Counted from the stretch's first letter, positions 1-10,829 are shown. The stretch: 64,000 nt of DNA from Bombyx mori (GCF_030269925.1 NC_085133.1:7274001-7338000), one strand, 5' to 3'. Translations and numbers: made by a program. The notes: generated by a model not told the origin, from the sequence alone.

Positions 1-66
1 TACATGTTAGGGTGAAGCTGAAATAGCCTCTCAAGGCTATCAGCATAGGTAGGACAAAAAAAAAAC
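1..66 (+). repeat. Family B repeat, 3' end with poly-A
   Basis: The stretch reads gctgaaatagcctctcaagg...atcagcataggtagg and then a run of A at 56-65. The same ending is seen at 62228-62272 and, inverted, at 7799, 20905 and 29961. Only the 3' tail lies in the window. Confidence 0.7.
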
Positions 67-69
67 ACT

Positions 70-96
70 GGATGACTTATCCTTTAGGCCATGAAG
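70..96 (-). repeat. Family A SINE, 5' (tRNA-like head) remnant
   Basis: The bases gacttatcctttaggcca match the outer end of full-length family A copies (for example 19350-19370 and 21303-21325). Only the head remains, directly before the direct repeat at 102. Confidence 0.5.
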
Positions 97-101
97 TTTT
101 C

Positions 102-559
102 GAACATGATTTTAATTCTCTACTTTAGTGCTACCGTTTTGGGAAATAGCGCGCTCATTGTTTTTGCTGTCTGTACAGTTAAGTCATCATTCATCATCAT
201 TATCCTGCCCTTCTCCCAGTCACCTGGGGTCGGCGCAGCATGTTTTCTCCTTCCATACTCTTCTATCATATACCATTTCTTCGCTCACTCCCCTCTTACC
301 CATATCGTCTTTCACACAATCTATCAATTTCTTCTTAGGTCTACCTCTTCCTCTATATCCTTCCACATTCATAGTTAACACTCTCTTACCAACCTCATTT
401 TCATTTCGTCTCATCACATGTCCATACCATCCCAAACGCGCACTCATCAGCTTCTCTGTCACAGGTGCGACTTTCTGTACTGTACTCACACTTTCTGTCT
501 GTACAGTTAAGTACAGATAGAAAAACAACTGAAGACTTAATCGTTGATGATGATTCCAT
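102..559. repeat. Direct repeat X, copy 1, interrupted by a LINE
   Basis: 102-184 plus 495-559 form a sequence of about 134 bases that recurs in the same orientation at 808-941, with few mismatches and a 5-base indel near the end. A LINE R fragment (185-494) interrupts this copy. A family A SINE sits exactly between the two copies. Confidence 0.75.
185..494 (-). mobile_element. 5'-truncated LINE R fragment (reverse transcriptase C-terminus)
   Basis: On the minus strand this encodes an uninterrupted LINE C-terminus with WYGHVMRRNENEVGKRVL, RGRGRPKKK and a final TCCADPR, typical of insect endonuclease/reverse-transcriptase LINEs. The 3' end is at the left with a CAT-rich (GAT-type) tail. It is flanked by an 18-base target duplication (167-184 and 495-512, ctgtctgtacagttaagt), so it inserted by target-primed reverse transcription into repeat X. 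The exact clade is not resolved. Confidence 0.8.
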
Positions 560-807
560 ATTTTTTTTTTTTGCTTATATGTGTGGACGAGCTCACAGCC
601 CACCTGATGTTAAGTGGTTACTGGAGCCCATAGACATCTACAACGTAAATGCGCCACACACCTTGAGATAGAAGTTCTAAGGTCTCAGTATAGTTACAAC
701 GGTTGCCCCACCCTTCAAACCGAAACGTATTACTGCTTCACGGCAGAAATAGGTAGGGTGGTGGTACCTACCCGCGCGGATTCACAATAGGCCCTACCAC
801 CAGTAAA
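560..807 (-). mobile_element. Family A SINE, 5'-truncated
   Basis: Poly-T at 561-572 is followed by the standard body (gagctcacagcccacctg, agtggttactggagcccata, gctgccccacccttcaaac, ctgcttcacggcagaaatag) and ends at cctaccaccagtaa. The tRNA-like head is missing. It lies between the two copies of direct repeat X. Confidence 0.85.
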
Positions 808-941
808 GAACATGTTTTTAATTCTCTACTTTAGTGCTACCGTTTTGGGAATTAGCGCACTAATTGTTTTCGCTGTCTGTACAGTTAAGTACAGATAGAA
901 AAACAACTGAAGACTTAATCGTTGATGATCCAATGATTCCA
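808..941. repeat. Direct repeat X, copy 2
   Basis: This is an uninterrupted second copy of the sequence at 102-559 (minus its LINE), from gaacatgtttttaattctc to caatgattccattg. It gives the pre-insertion sequence for the LINE in copy 1. Confidence 0.75.
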
Positions 942-1215
942 TTGAAATAAGCGCTTTCGTTTTCCTCGTCACCAGTGATCGAAACGTTGCAAGTGTTTGT
1001 TTGTATTGAAAACGATGTTGAAATCTTAACATATGCGCGGTTCGCTGCGACTCTCCCCTCTTATTTGCACGTGTAATTTGAACAAATATTGCTTCGAATA
1101 TGAATAGCGTATCGATTATGTGTTTTAAATCGCTACCCGTTTTGTTAATGGCTTAAATCTGTATTCGTTTGCGGATGTTTTTTTTTTTTTTAATTCCATA
1201 TGTCATTTTTAGATA

Positions 1216-1808
1216 CAGTCAAACCTGGGTAAATGAGAACTGGATAAGTGAGAAAACTCTATAAGTGAGAGTAACAGCCAGGACCCGTCATTTTGAGCTC
1301 CCAAAACCTCTATTAGCGAGAAACAGAAACCTCTGTAAGAGAGAGTCGTTTTTTCCTCATGGACCTCCGTAAGTGAGACTGCTACTTATCTATACCTCTG
1401 TAAGCGACAGTCGAGCTTTATTTATTTATATTATTTAAGAGGAACAAATGTGTTTTATCACATTTTACAATTACAAATTTAACATCTGCTATTTTATGAT
1501 TATCGCATTCTTTTCGAATGTATACGTGTGCCTGTGTACTGTCCTATATGTCAGACTTTCTTAGTTTATCGTTAATCAATTGCGATGAAAAGTTCTGTAC
1601 CTGCATCATGTCGGAAACAGAATCAAAACGGAAAATTAAAGTACTGTCATTAAATGATAAACTTAAAATAGTGAATGCGTTTGAATCCGGAAAATCGCGA
1701 AATGAAATTCAGAGGGAGCATTAGCGAGAAACTCGGGTTAGTGAGAAACCTCTATAAGCGAGAATGAGATTGTGATCCCTTGAACTCTCGCATATCCAGG
1801 TTTGACTG
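1216..1808 (+). mobile_element. Pogo/Tigger-type DNA transposon, internally deleted
   Basis: The ends are inverted: CAGTCAAACCTGG at 1216-1228, matched by ccaggtttgactg at 1796-1808, with the match continuing imperfectly to about 23 bases. Each end is flanked by TA (1214-1215, 1809-1810), as expected for a Tc1/mariner-superfamily insertion. Many diverged copies of a motif like acctctataagcgagaa line both inner flanks. Only the first codons of the transposase survive, so the 593-base element is non-autonomous. Pogo/Tigger assignment rests on the TIR style, TA duplication and the HTH fragment. Confidence 0.85.
1608..1724 (+). pseudogene. Truncated pogo/Tigger transposase, N-terminal HTH remnant
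   Basis: ATG at 1608 opens 38 codons beginning MSETESKRKIKVLSLNDKLK and continuing with IVNAFESGKSRNEIQ. This resembles the N-terminal Psq/CENP-B-type helix-turn-helix of pogo and Tigger transposases, which binds the element ends. The frame hits a stop at once where the 3' terminal repeats begin. The rest of the HTH, the second DNA-binding domain and the DDE catalytic domain were removed by an internal deletion. The product could at most be a short DNA-binding peptide. Confidence 0.75.
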
Positions 1809-1814
1809 TATTTA

Positions 1815-1950
1815 GTTTTAGCCAGTGGTCGCCCAGTAGTCGAAATTTGACTATAATTATAAGTTTGATGTAAGGTTGATTAAGTATTTAAGGGTCTATT
1901 GTCAAAGAATATCACAGACCTCTGTAATAACAAATTTCGCCAAGGAAATT
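1815..1950 (-). repeat. Family E repeat (probable Helitron 3' region), degenerate copy
   Basis: The stretch ggtcgcccagtagtcgaaat...ataattataagtttga...tctattgtcaaaga matches 31011-31300 and, inverted, 35390-35797 and 55520-55929. In the better copies the outer end reads CTAGT, as in Helitrons. Confidence 0.5.
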
Positions 1951-1952
1951 TT

Positions 1953-2178
1953 CTTTTTTCTTTTTATTGCTTTGATGGCTGGATGAGCTCACAGCCCACC
2001 TGGTGTTAAGTGGTTACTGGAGCCCATAGACATCCACAACGCAAAAGCGCCTCCCACCTTGAGATATAAGTTCTAAGGTCTCAAGTATAGTTACAACGGC
2101 TGCCCCACCCTTCAAACTGAAACGAATTACTGCTTCACGGCAGAAATAGGCAGGGTGGTGGTACTCACCCGCGCGGTC
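1953..2178 (-). mobile_element. Family A SINE, 5'-truncated
   Basis: A T-rich start with ttattgctttgatggctgg is followed by the standard body through accttgagatataagttcta and ggcagggtggtggtactc. It ends at cccgcgcggtctca. Confidence 0.85.
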
Positions 2179-2179
2179 T

Positions 2180-3100
2180 CAAAATACTCAAGGTAATATT
2201 AGTAATAATATTGAAGACATACAATATGTACCTAACCTGTTCTCAATTTGTCCACAGACTTTAGCGATAAACAAAAGAATGTCCAAAATTTCCAAATAAA
2301 TAAATATATGAGTAAATAATTAGCTAGATGGTGTCGGTTTTTTCGATCCGATCGGTCTACTCCAACTTTTCTCGTCGCTGTCGTAAATGCGACTAAAGGA
2401 TTCAACGAATATACCTGATCTCCAACAAGTATGCCCTGGTGGTAGACTGTGTTCCTTCTCGAGCTGAGCAGCTGTGTTTGCGGGCGTTTTTACAGCTTTT
2501 CATGAGTTTAAAATAGCAGATACCAACAGCGTGCTATTTTCGATATCGCTACTCAGAAAACGTCAAAGCTTCGTACCGAATTACGTCACATAATAGCTTA
2601 TTGAATTATTGACCATAATTCGCGCCGACACCCACAAATAGAGTTACAATTGCTGAAACTCGCGTGGTATGGACGGAATGGCGTGTTACAATGTAACAAG
2701 GACGAACCGAAAATCCTCGATCTTATTCTATTGGCTTAAGAACAGCCAGTATGTCATGTTGTTAGGGATGGGACAGTGCGAGTAGTATATTGGGGTAGTA
2801 AATTTACTATCTTGTATGCACTGGTGGATTCACAATACGCCCTATCGCCAGCTACTTTCTTGAATACCTACGCATGATTATGTAGTGTTTTTTGGGTTAA
2901 AATAAAGATGTCTCTTTATTGGTTGAAATAGGCGTTTTTCGAAAGATATCGATATATTCGAACGACCCCGGTTACCGAAGCTTTTTATTCTGGTATATGG
3001 TTTTTTTTTGCTCTCTTTTGTGGATTTTCGTTGCCACACAGAAAAAAATCCTAGAATGAATATCGACTGTGTCAACTGTGTGATATGTTAACTTATAATA
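2180..3100. other. No gene recognised
   Basis: This is mixed AT-rich DNA without a convincing coding frame. A short piece at 2821-2855 (ggattcacaatacgccctat) resembles the end of a family A SINE. Nothing else was identified. Confidence 0.5.
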
Positions 3101-3106
3101 CACTGA

Positions 3107-3269
3107 GCTTAGTGCGAGTTTTTTAACGTTTTAGAGAGTGTAAAAGTTAACTCAAATTTGTATGCAGTTGGAACAGCGCCCCTAGCGGCAAACGTAGGCT
3201 AACGTTCCAATCCACACAAACTCGAGTTAACTTTTACGCTATCGAGAACATTAAAAAACTCGCACTTAG
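3107..3269. mobile_element. Fold-back MITE, copy 1
   Basis: The outer inverted repeats are gtgcgagttttttaa (3112-3126) and ttaaaaaactcgcac (3251-3265), with weaker pairing continuing inwards through gttaactttta. The centre holds ggaacagcgcccctagcggc. A second copy at 54713-54881 has the centre in the opposite orientation. No transposase is encoded. Confidence 0.75.
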
Positions 3270-3863
3270 CACACAGTAGTTTATCTTTGAGTTTAAAATC
3301 AGACGTTTGAATAGTACAGTGCCCTTACACAAGCAACTTTGAAAAAAAAAGTAGTTTCCTAAAATAACGACCGGCTACACACAACACTAGTTTTGGAAGC
3401 CGCCAGCCGGTAGCCGACAGACACAACAACGACTATTATTCAATTTGTACAGCCACCTCGCCACAAGGACTTCTTAATGGCGAGCTTAAACCGGATTTAA
3501 CCGGAATCATGCGGATCCGATGCCGCCTTCCGCATATTTTTATACGAAGATCCCGATGTAGCTATTGTGTTTATCTAAGCCACGATGAATACGGGTGTAG
3601 GTGTGCAGAACTGTCTATTTATGAAATATTTAAGGTTTTTTATTCTTCCGATTGTGTTTACATATTCACTAACGCTCATTGTGCAATATTATGTGATATT
3701 GTTATACTTATATATTCTGAGCGTAACATTCTTTGAGGGATCCGTGTTAGCCTCGATTTGGCTATGTCCTTTACTTAATTGAAGTCACGTTGACTACTGC
3801 CTAACATCCACTCACCATAACACGTCGACGGCGCGTTTAAAAAACGTGGTGTGCACAGGCCCT

Positions 3864-4277
3864 TCTTTTTATTTTATTTTTTTCGGGCCGGGGTTCGAAC
3901 CTCCTACGAGGTCCCCGCACCTTGGGGGCGCGCGGGGTATGTGGGACTTGACGATCTGCAAGGTGTTAGGAGCAGACCGCGGGCCCAAGGAATTTTAGGG
4001 CCCACCCACTAAGCGACTCCCCTGTACTCTTACACCCGACGTCCGATCTCCGTCCGGAGTCAAAACCCGGTCAGAGTAGGGGGGTTCCCGCGGTCAACAC
4101 TACAACCAAACACGCGGCGCCACCCCGAGGACACCCGACCGACGGGTCGTCGAGGCGATGGTCAACGGCCAACGACGTCGGTCTCCGCGGTACGGCAGCC
4201 CTACCAGGCCTCCTGAGCGATGCTGCTGGTGTTCCGGGATACCCCGTTGGGCCAGAACCAGCCTGCCAGGTCGGAAC
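3864..4277 (-). mobile_element. GC-rich LINE 3' fragment (family K)
   Basis: This GC-rich block sits in AT-rich DNA. A T-rich end at the left (tctttttattttattttttt) marks the 3' tail of a minus-strand retroelement. It is flanked by a 16-base target duplication with one mismatch (3848-3863 ggtgtgcacaggccct; 4278-4293 with t for g). Short open frames within it show no clear homology. Its 3' end (cctcgtaggaggttcg...ccgaaaaa) recurs in the 50-base insertion at 37331-37380, which supports a LINE-type family. Confidence 0.7.
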
Positions 4278-4643
4278 GGTGTGCACATGCCCTAAGTTAA
4301 GCTAATAAAAAACGCACAACTCTAAAAACTACCATATCTATTTATAATTTCTATTTATATATCCATATCTATTTATATTATAATAGAAATAACTAAAATT
4401 ATTGTCCAAATAGTCTTTCGTGTTACAATTTCAATAAATAAGCTGATAAGGTGAGGACTTTACAAAACTTGCCTATGTCTGATCATAGTCTATGGCGCTG
4501 CGATACTCGCCCACGCTTCCGACTTTTATAGAAAACCGTCGAATTTACGTGGTACGAGATCAGGGAGTTTACACAACGATCTGGGTCTCTAACCCATCCA
4601 AGACTTATTGCGTACACACTATATCAAGACGTGACACAATGAT

Positions 4644-4740
4644 TTAACCCTGAGGGCGTGAACCGTCATTAGATCCACTCTTCATAAGTAGGTAGGTATA
4701 AAGTGCGGAGCGTCGGAATACTGACTATTGCGCAGTTTTC
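4644..4740 (-). mobile_element. PiggyBac-like MITE end
   Basis: TTAA (4644-4647) is followed by ccctgagggcgtgaaccgtc and, further in, ataaagtgcggagcgtcgga. The inverted counterpart at 30197-30272 ends in gcgctcaaaggg and TTAA. A TTAA target and a CCCT start are piggyBac hallmarks. The other end of the element was not found. Confidence 0.5.
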
Positions 4741-5630
4741 TTTTTTTATTATTATTAAATAAACACATTCATAGTAAGATATATTATTATGTTTCATTTT
4801 ATTAGTTTGATATGTCTCCTTACACGTAACAGAAAGAATTACGAAAATCCATTTACATTTGAGGAAAATGATTAAGATTCTGTTCACACTTGAATAATAA
4901 AGTGCTTTTTTCAAAAATTCTATAGCAATTTCTGCAAAATATGTGAAAATAAGCTCAACACTAAAAGGGTTGATTTCACAAAACCGCGGGGAACTTTTAC
5001 CACGAATGAAATAGTTTTCAATCTGTTGCAGGTACATTTAGGTATGGTACAATATTTATAATGAACATATAGGTTTAGAAGACATAGTGCTTTCAATTCC
5101 TGCCAGTCGCTATGTCAACTGTAGGTACTCGTATTCAATTGGCGAATACGCCACAGTTAGGGCTGCGACTTAATGGAAACTTTTCTTGTTACTTCTAAAG
5201 GAATACCGGTATGCAAGCCATTAAAAAAATATACCGCTTAGTAATTCTGAAGTATTCTGGCGTTTTGATGTCCATATATAACTACCACGAAGTTAATAGC
5301 TTTCTTTGACCAAAGACAAAGAATAAAAAAAAACAAAAAATCTCCACTTTTCAATAACCCAATTACGGAACATATTTTTTTTGTATGCGTGTCCCTGTCA
5401 AAACAATAAAATACGAATCAAGCTATAATCCTAACGCGAACAGACGCCAGAGGGCTCTACTCGACGTCACGAGGAGCATATTGTTGGAGTTTTTTTATTG
5501 TGTTCACCCCTGGTAAGACGAGGGGCAATCGGAAATCTGCGAGCACCGCCGCGGGCACCGCAAAGGTTGCATACCTAAGTAATGTAGATGTGATTTTTTT
5601 ATTCTATTAGATCAACTGAAGCTACATTTT
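4741..5630. other. No gene recognised
   Basis: This is AT-rich DNA. The minus-strand open frame at 4669-5037 has no recognisable domain and low-complexity composition, so it is not called as a gene. Confidence 0.5.
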
Positions 5631-5658
5631 TACTCTCTTTCTCTCTCTCTCTCTCGGC
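5631..5658. repeat. (TC)n microsatellite
   Basis: A pyrimidine run tctctttctctctctctctc. Confidence 0.85.
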
Positions 5659-5850
5659 CGAAACCTATAGACTTTTTGTTTTTGTGTATTACTTAGATTT
5701 GTAAAGGATCTTAACGTTCACCTGGTATTCTGTAGTTACTGAAACTTCACCACGTTATGATTGCTGTCCGAATCACCTTAAGACATCAGGTCAAAGTCGC
5801 GTTTACGTCAAAATAACGTATATTTGCTTTACATCTACTGCAGACTATTT

Positions 5851-5935
5851 AACTGACAGACGAGCATACGGCATTGTGAGTAGTCACCATCACTCATGGA
5901 CGTCAGCAATGCCAAAGTCCACAATGAAGGTGACA
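5851..5935 (-). repeat. Old LINE J 3'-end remnant
   Basis: The stretch agacgagcatacggc...accatcactcatggacgtca...caatgcca is a diverged version of the LINE J 3' end seen at 21988-22090. No poly-T tail remains. Confidence 0.55.
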
Positions 5936-6480
5936 TTCGAAAGAATTTCTCATAGAAATTTATCAAGTATTGTCTCATAGCAATCACAACTAAAGCTGTG
6001 ATTGCTATATAGCCAGAATATACCACACGAAAACTCTGAAAAATGGTGTTCACGTGAGCTTAAAACCTTAACCTTCGCCACAAATTCAATTCGGAGACAG
6101 GGACTTAACAGCTTCAGATAATCCATTAAAAATATCATGTAGTAGGCAACTAGTAGGAAGGTAGAAATTGTCTCCCAGAGAAATAAATCCGTAGGCAATA
6201 CATCGTTCAGACCTCATTTAAATAATCTACAAAAATGATTATGATTTTTCATAAGGCACTCGTGCTCAATGAGTGCAGTCATTTTTATTGATGTGTTATA
6301 CATGTTTCATATTTATTAAACGTTGTAGCTGTTTACGGGTTAATTGTTTATAACAAAGCGTATCAAACAGTTTGTTTTAGATTTAATTTACCGAGAATAT
6401 ACTTGATGATACCGTCTTATTTTTGTATCGCTTATTATCACTATTTTTATATTGCTGTTCCATTTTCAATCTATTTTAGT

Positions 6481-6656
6481 AACCTCGAGGGGTTACTCTA
6501 GATTCGCCGAGCTTGTAGGTGAGCTCACGGGGCTCAAGCCTGATGACGTTGCTAACGTGTACCCTAGCAAGAGCCGTGCTTCGCAGAATCTACCACCGGA
6601 TCGGAACCGCGACCCACTGAGAAGATCCGGCGAGAAACTCAGTGGGCTGTGTATAT
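6481..6656 (-). mobile_element. Family B repeat, internal part
   Basis: It carries taggtgagctcacggggctc, accctagcaagagccgtgct, atctaccaccggatcgg and gagaagatccggcgagaaac, ending at gtgggctgtgta. A forward open frame across it is incidental. Confidence 0.8.
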
Positions 6657-7640
6657 TAGTACATTTATCGTCTAAATAACAAATAAGAAACAGAAAATAT
6701 TCGAACAATATTCTATACAGGCTTAGGACCGTGGGAGCAGGGCATGTGTTGCCTGTTCTATGGAATTGCGCAAAATTCTCGTATTTACGTGAAAAGGACT
6801 CACAATGGGATTATTTCTAGCTCGCTTTAGTTGTTACTATGACTGTTTGTTTGTGTGCGTAAGTGTGTAAGCTTATTAGGGCTGAATTTCTGGTCGGGCC
6901 AATAGTTTTGTATGGGACATTGGATTTATTTATATTTTATTAACGTTTTCCCCCGCACCTTTTATCTATGTAGGTAAATCCATTATACAACTGAATTGAT
7001 TTTGCGTTTAGAACGTTTAGAAAATAAGCAAATAGGTATGTGTTTGAGCTGTTAAATTCTTACTTTGTTGCTGTAGTATGTTTAAGGTAACCTAAATGAA
7101 TTATAAAAATATTGTAGCAGCCACATTTCCAGTCAGAAAACACGTACCAATGCGAGATTTTCGCGGTTTAAAAATTAATTGCCACAGACTTTTTTAGAAA
7201 AGTGTTTCAAAGAAATACACCAATCTGACATAACAAAGCCAACAGTAACTCAATGTGAATGCGGCCATACATTTTGACACATGAGGTCGCGTTAACATTA
7301 GAATACTAATCATTGGTTATGAAGAAACCTATTGTAGAGGTTTAGTTAGTCCAATCTCAATTCTAATTTGGTAAATGGAAAAAAACTTCCTTTTCTAACA
7401 GATTTTTTCATTCAGAAATTCCTATGAAAAGCTTTTCATGATACGATACGATACGATAGCAAATTTAACATTAAGGTGAATGAATCACTATTTAGAGTTC
7501 AATACACATGAACACAAGCCGAATTTTCGAGCTTTCTTATTGCTGTTATGTCCATAGTAGAATAAACGTGCCATTTTATCCTGACAACAATACTGCTACA
7601 ATTTTTTTTTGAAACACAGGTCTATATCTAATGCCTAATT
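6657..7640. other. No gene recognised
   Basis: AT-rich unique-looking sequence. The only structure seen is a four-copy GATAC tandem at 7441-7459. Confidence 0.5.
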
Positions 7641-8200
7641 CGGCGGCGCCGTAGTTAGCGGCCCTGACTGTTGGGCCGAGGGTCGTGGGTTCGATTCCGA
7701 CATCGGGCCAGCATTGTGTGATGAACAGGTTTGTTTGCTCTTTGTCTGAGTGTTTATTATCTATATATATTTAAACATATTTAAGTATGTTTATCAGTTT
7801 TTTTTCCTACCTAATCTGATAAGTCTTGAGAGGCTATTTCAGCGTAACCTTAACTAGTAGGTGAGCTCACTGGGCTCAAACCTGACGACGTTGCTAATAC
7901 AAACCCTAGCAAGAGCTGTGCCTCGCACAACCTACCACCGGATCGGAAACGCGACCCACTGAGAAGAACCGGCGAGAAACTCAGTGGGCTGTGTCTGTGG
8001 GTTAATTTACTCGTCGAGCCCTTCATCGCAAGCGACGGGTTAGACGAGAACGATGACCGATGCTTGAGGTACCTAAAAGCACCGTTAGTGGATCGGGAGG
8101 ATCTGAAATGACATGTGTTTATCAGTCTCTAGTACCCATAACACAGGGAATCCTGAATTGAGGTAGGATGACTGTGGCTGATTTGTTACCGGCTATTATT
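7641..8200 (+). mobile_element. tRNA-headed SINE (third family) split by a family B insertion
   Basis: The head ggcgccgtagttagcggccc has a polymerase III A-box-like segment near 7652-7662 and a perfect B box GGTTCGATTCC at 7688-7698. The body gcattgtgtgatgaacaggt and the later part cctgaattgaggtaggatga...ggctattattatt are separated by a family B element at 7799-8115. That element is flanked by an 11-base target duplication, so the two halves belong together. Confidence 0.75.
7799..8115 (-). mobile_element. Family B element nested in a tRNA-headed SINE
   Basis: Poly-T at the left (3' tail) is followed by cctacctaatctgataagtc, gagctcactgggctcaaacc and gagaagaaccggcgagaaac. It is flanked on both sides by tgtttatcagt (7788-7798 and 8116-8126). 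The clean duplication defines both ends of this family B copy. Confidence 0.85.
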
Positions 8201-9289
8201 ATTATTTCTAATAGCTACAGTATCTCTGTTTGTGTTGTTTTGTTTATTTATAATTTATGTATGAATCTTGAATCTTTTTCTAAAATCAGTCCAGTTTCTT
8301 ATTCTGATTTATTGGCGGTCTGAAATCTTTAATAAATAGTGATCAGACTGGAAGCTATTTTAGAAAATTAAGAAATACCAGAAAATGGAAAATTTTCGGT
8401 GCGCCAGATCATTCTTTATCCTCAAGTTGAAAATCATTAGTTTTGAAGCGTTGAAACCAGTATTTGCGTGTCGCATACAACAGCGCATACCACGATAAGT
8501 CTCAACAAGAATTCTATGTAGCTCAGCTTATTTTATTAGATTTATTTTGAATAAAGTAGCGCAATAAAATTCGCCGCAAATATACTTTATTTGGCACCAA
8601 AGTAGACATTTTCAGAGCTATGAAAATAATAATTTGTTTACACTAAATTGAACTACCATATACTGGTATTTAAGGTTAGATACATTATACTACCTTGCAT
8701 GTGTGTTACCATTCGAAATTTCACAAACGGGGTACTGCAAATGCCATCTTTGAAGAAACAGCGAGAGCTTATTAAAGGTCCTATAATATGCAAAAGTATA
8801 TCAGAAAAAAAAACTAATAAAAAGATGTATATTGATTGGCACTTTAACGAAAATTTCGTTTATAAAAAAAACACTATACAGAACCCAATACTCATTTCAT
8901 ATTTCCAAATGACATTCGATTTTCAAAGTTGAGAGCTCTGGTGCCTCCGAAATGGACTTGTGCTTATAGAGACAAGCCACGCCCTTGATGCTTCCAATGA
9001 TTGGGCGACTCGCACTGACAAGATGAAATAGGGATGGGACATTCGACTGTCATCACTTACGCGAATTGGAATATGCTAAGAGATTTTCAAGGCTTTAGTT
9101 TTTTCTTTTACAGCCTTTTTAAATACCTATTTACCAGTTAGGGTATTTAAATTATTACCGGTATGTGACACCTAAATAATGAGAACAGTTTATTTAAAAT
9201 TTATGAGAAAATTAGTCATTGAGTGATAAAGAGACGCTATACTCCTTACCTACATAAGAAAACAAAAATTCATATCCACCTGTAAACAC

Positions 9290-10315
9290 ATGAAGTACAG
9301 GTATCTCTCCTATAACACAGTAGATACGTTCGTACAAAGCCCCGTGTTGTGCGAAATCGTGTTATATGAGACTTCTTCTTCTTCTTTGTCGTTTCCTCAT
9401 TACTGAGGGTCGTGACCACCTTGGTCCAGTTTTTGCACCAGCTTCCTCCAATGTTGCCTGCATTCGGCCTACTTAATGGCGCCCGGGACGCTGGTGTTTT
9501 TGGTATCCTTGACAATGTCCGTCCACCTGGTTGGCAATCTTCCTCGACTTCTTTTTCCTTCCACGTGACCTAACAACTATTATTTTTTCCAAGTTCTCAG
9601 GATTTTGTCGGGCCACGTGTCCGAAGCACTTGAGGAGACGCTGCGTACAGATTGTAGATAGTCGGGTCTTGACGCTTAGCTCCTCTAGAATTGACACATT
9701 TGTTCGGCGCTCCGTCCAAGATACGCCCAACATTTTGCGCCAACATCACATTTCAAATGCGTCAATTCTCGACGGGTACGGGCCTTGAGGGTCCACGTCT
9801 CAGAAGCGTACAAGAATATGGAGAAGATAAGGGTTCTCATGAGCTTTATCTTAGTTTTTTTGTTTATGCTGCGATTTCTCCAAATCTTCTCCAATCGCTT
9901 CACGGCTGATTTTGACATCTGGGCCCTCCTGACCACCTCCCTGTCACAATCACCGTCACTGGATATTAATGACCGCAAGTACACAAATTCCTGCACCACG
10001 TCCAGATCACTATATGAGACTAGAACCTAGTAAAAAAAAGTAGAGTAACTTTTCGAAATGAAATATGAAATGAAGTGAAATGACTTATTATACATAAAAA
10101 ATAAACAGTAAAATTTCGTCTATTCCCAAATATTGTGTGTTCATAGTGCAAAACGTAATTGTCAAAATAATTTTAAATAATAGGTAATCTTGTTATCGTG
10201 TTGTAGAAGTAGGTACCGTGTTATAAGAGCATCTTGGGGAACTTTACTTTTCGTGTTAAAGTCTACGAATAAATAGGTTAGAATGGAATCGTGTTGTAAA
10301 ATAACGATTTCTGGG
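9290..10315. repeat. Family D dispersed repeat, copy 1, split by a LINE
   Basis: 9290-9373 plus 10022-10315 correspond to the uninterrupted copy at 27328-27665. They share gttgtgcga...cgtgttatatga, attgtgtgttcatagtgca, ttatcgtgttgtagaagta and ccgtgttataaga. Repeated cgtgttatatga-like motifs lie near the ends. No coding potential was seen; it is perhaps a decayed DNA transposon. Confidence 0.65.
9374..10010 (-). mobile_element. 5'-truncated LINE R (endonuclease/RT type)
   Basis: Minus-strand frames encode a LINE C-terminus: FVYLRSLISSDGDCDREVVR, then IKLMRTLIFSIFLYASETWT, then in another frame SILEELSVKTRLS and LLKCFGHVARQNPENLEKI. Frameshifts make it dead. The 3' end is at the left with a cttcttcttctt (GAA-type) tail. 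An 11-base target duplication tatatgagact flanks it (9363-9373, 10011-10021), showing insertion into family D. Confidence 0.85.
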
Positions 10316-10357
10316 AGGGTTACCTGTAATATTTTATTTATACGATTTAATATATAC

Positions 10358-10603
10358 TTTTTTTTATTGCAAAGGTGGGTGAACGAGCTCACAGCCCACC
10401 TGGTGTTAAGTGGTTACTGGAGCCCATAGACATCTACAACGTAAATGCGTTACCTACCTTTAGATATAAGTTCTAAGGTCTCAGTATATTTACAACGGCT
10501 ACCCCACCCTTCAAACCGAAATGCGTTACTGCTTCACGGCAGAAATAGGCGGGGTGGTGGTATCTACCCGAGCGGACTCACAAGACGGTTCTACCATCAG
10601 TAA
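10358..10603 (-). mobile_element. Family A SINE, 5'-truncated
   Basis: Poly-T and ttattgcaaaggtgggtgaa are followed by the standard family A body, ending at ttctaccatcagtaa. The tRNA-like head is missing. Confidence 0.85.
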
Positions 10604-10829
10604 ATATTGAGGGTATTCACCTTTAAAGACGGATAAATTGCCATTCATATAGAGGAATGTTGATTTTATAGGTATTTCAATTTGAGTATTATTCTGCGTA
10701 GGCTCCTAAGAATCACCAAAAGTACTCACCACAAACAAATACAAATCTTCTGTTTTCATAACTGTTCTTTTGTTTAAATCAAACAAAACCACGCTAAATT
10801 AATTTAAAAATCTTTCAATCTGGTCGCCA

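Noticed and set aside
4669..5037. 122-residue minus-strand ORF
   Set aside because: AT-rich with no domain, no splice or start context and no homology that I recognise.
7641..7710. Functional tRNA gene
   Set aside because: It has a B box but the cloverleaf arms do not close properly, and SINE body sequence follows.
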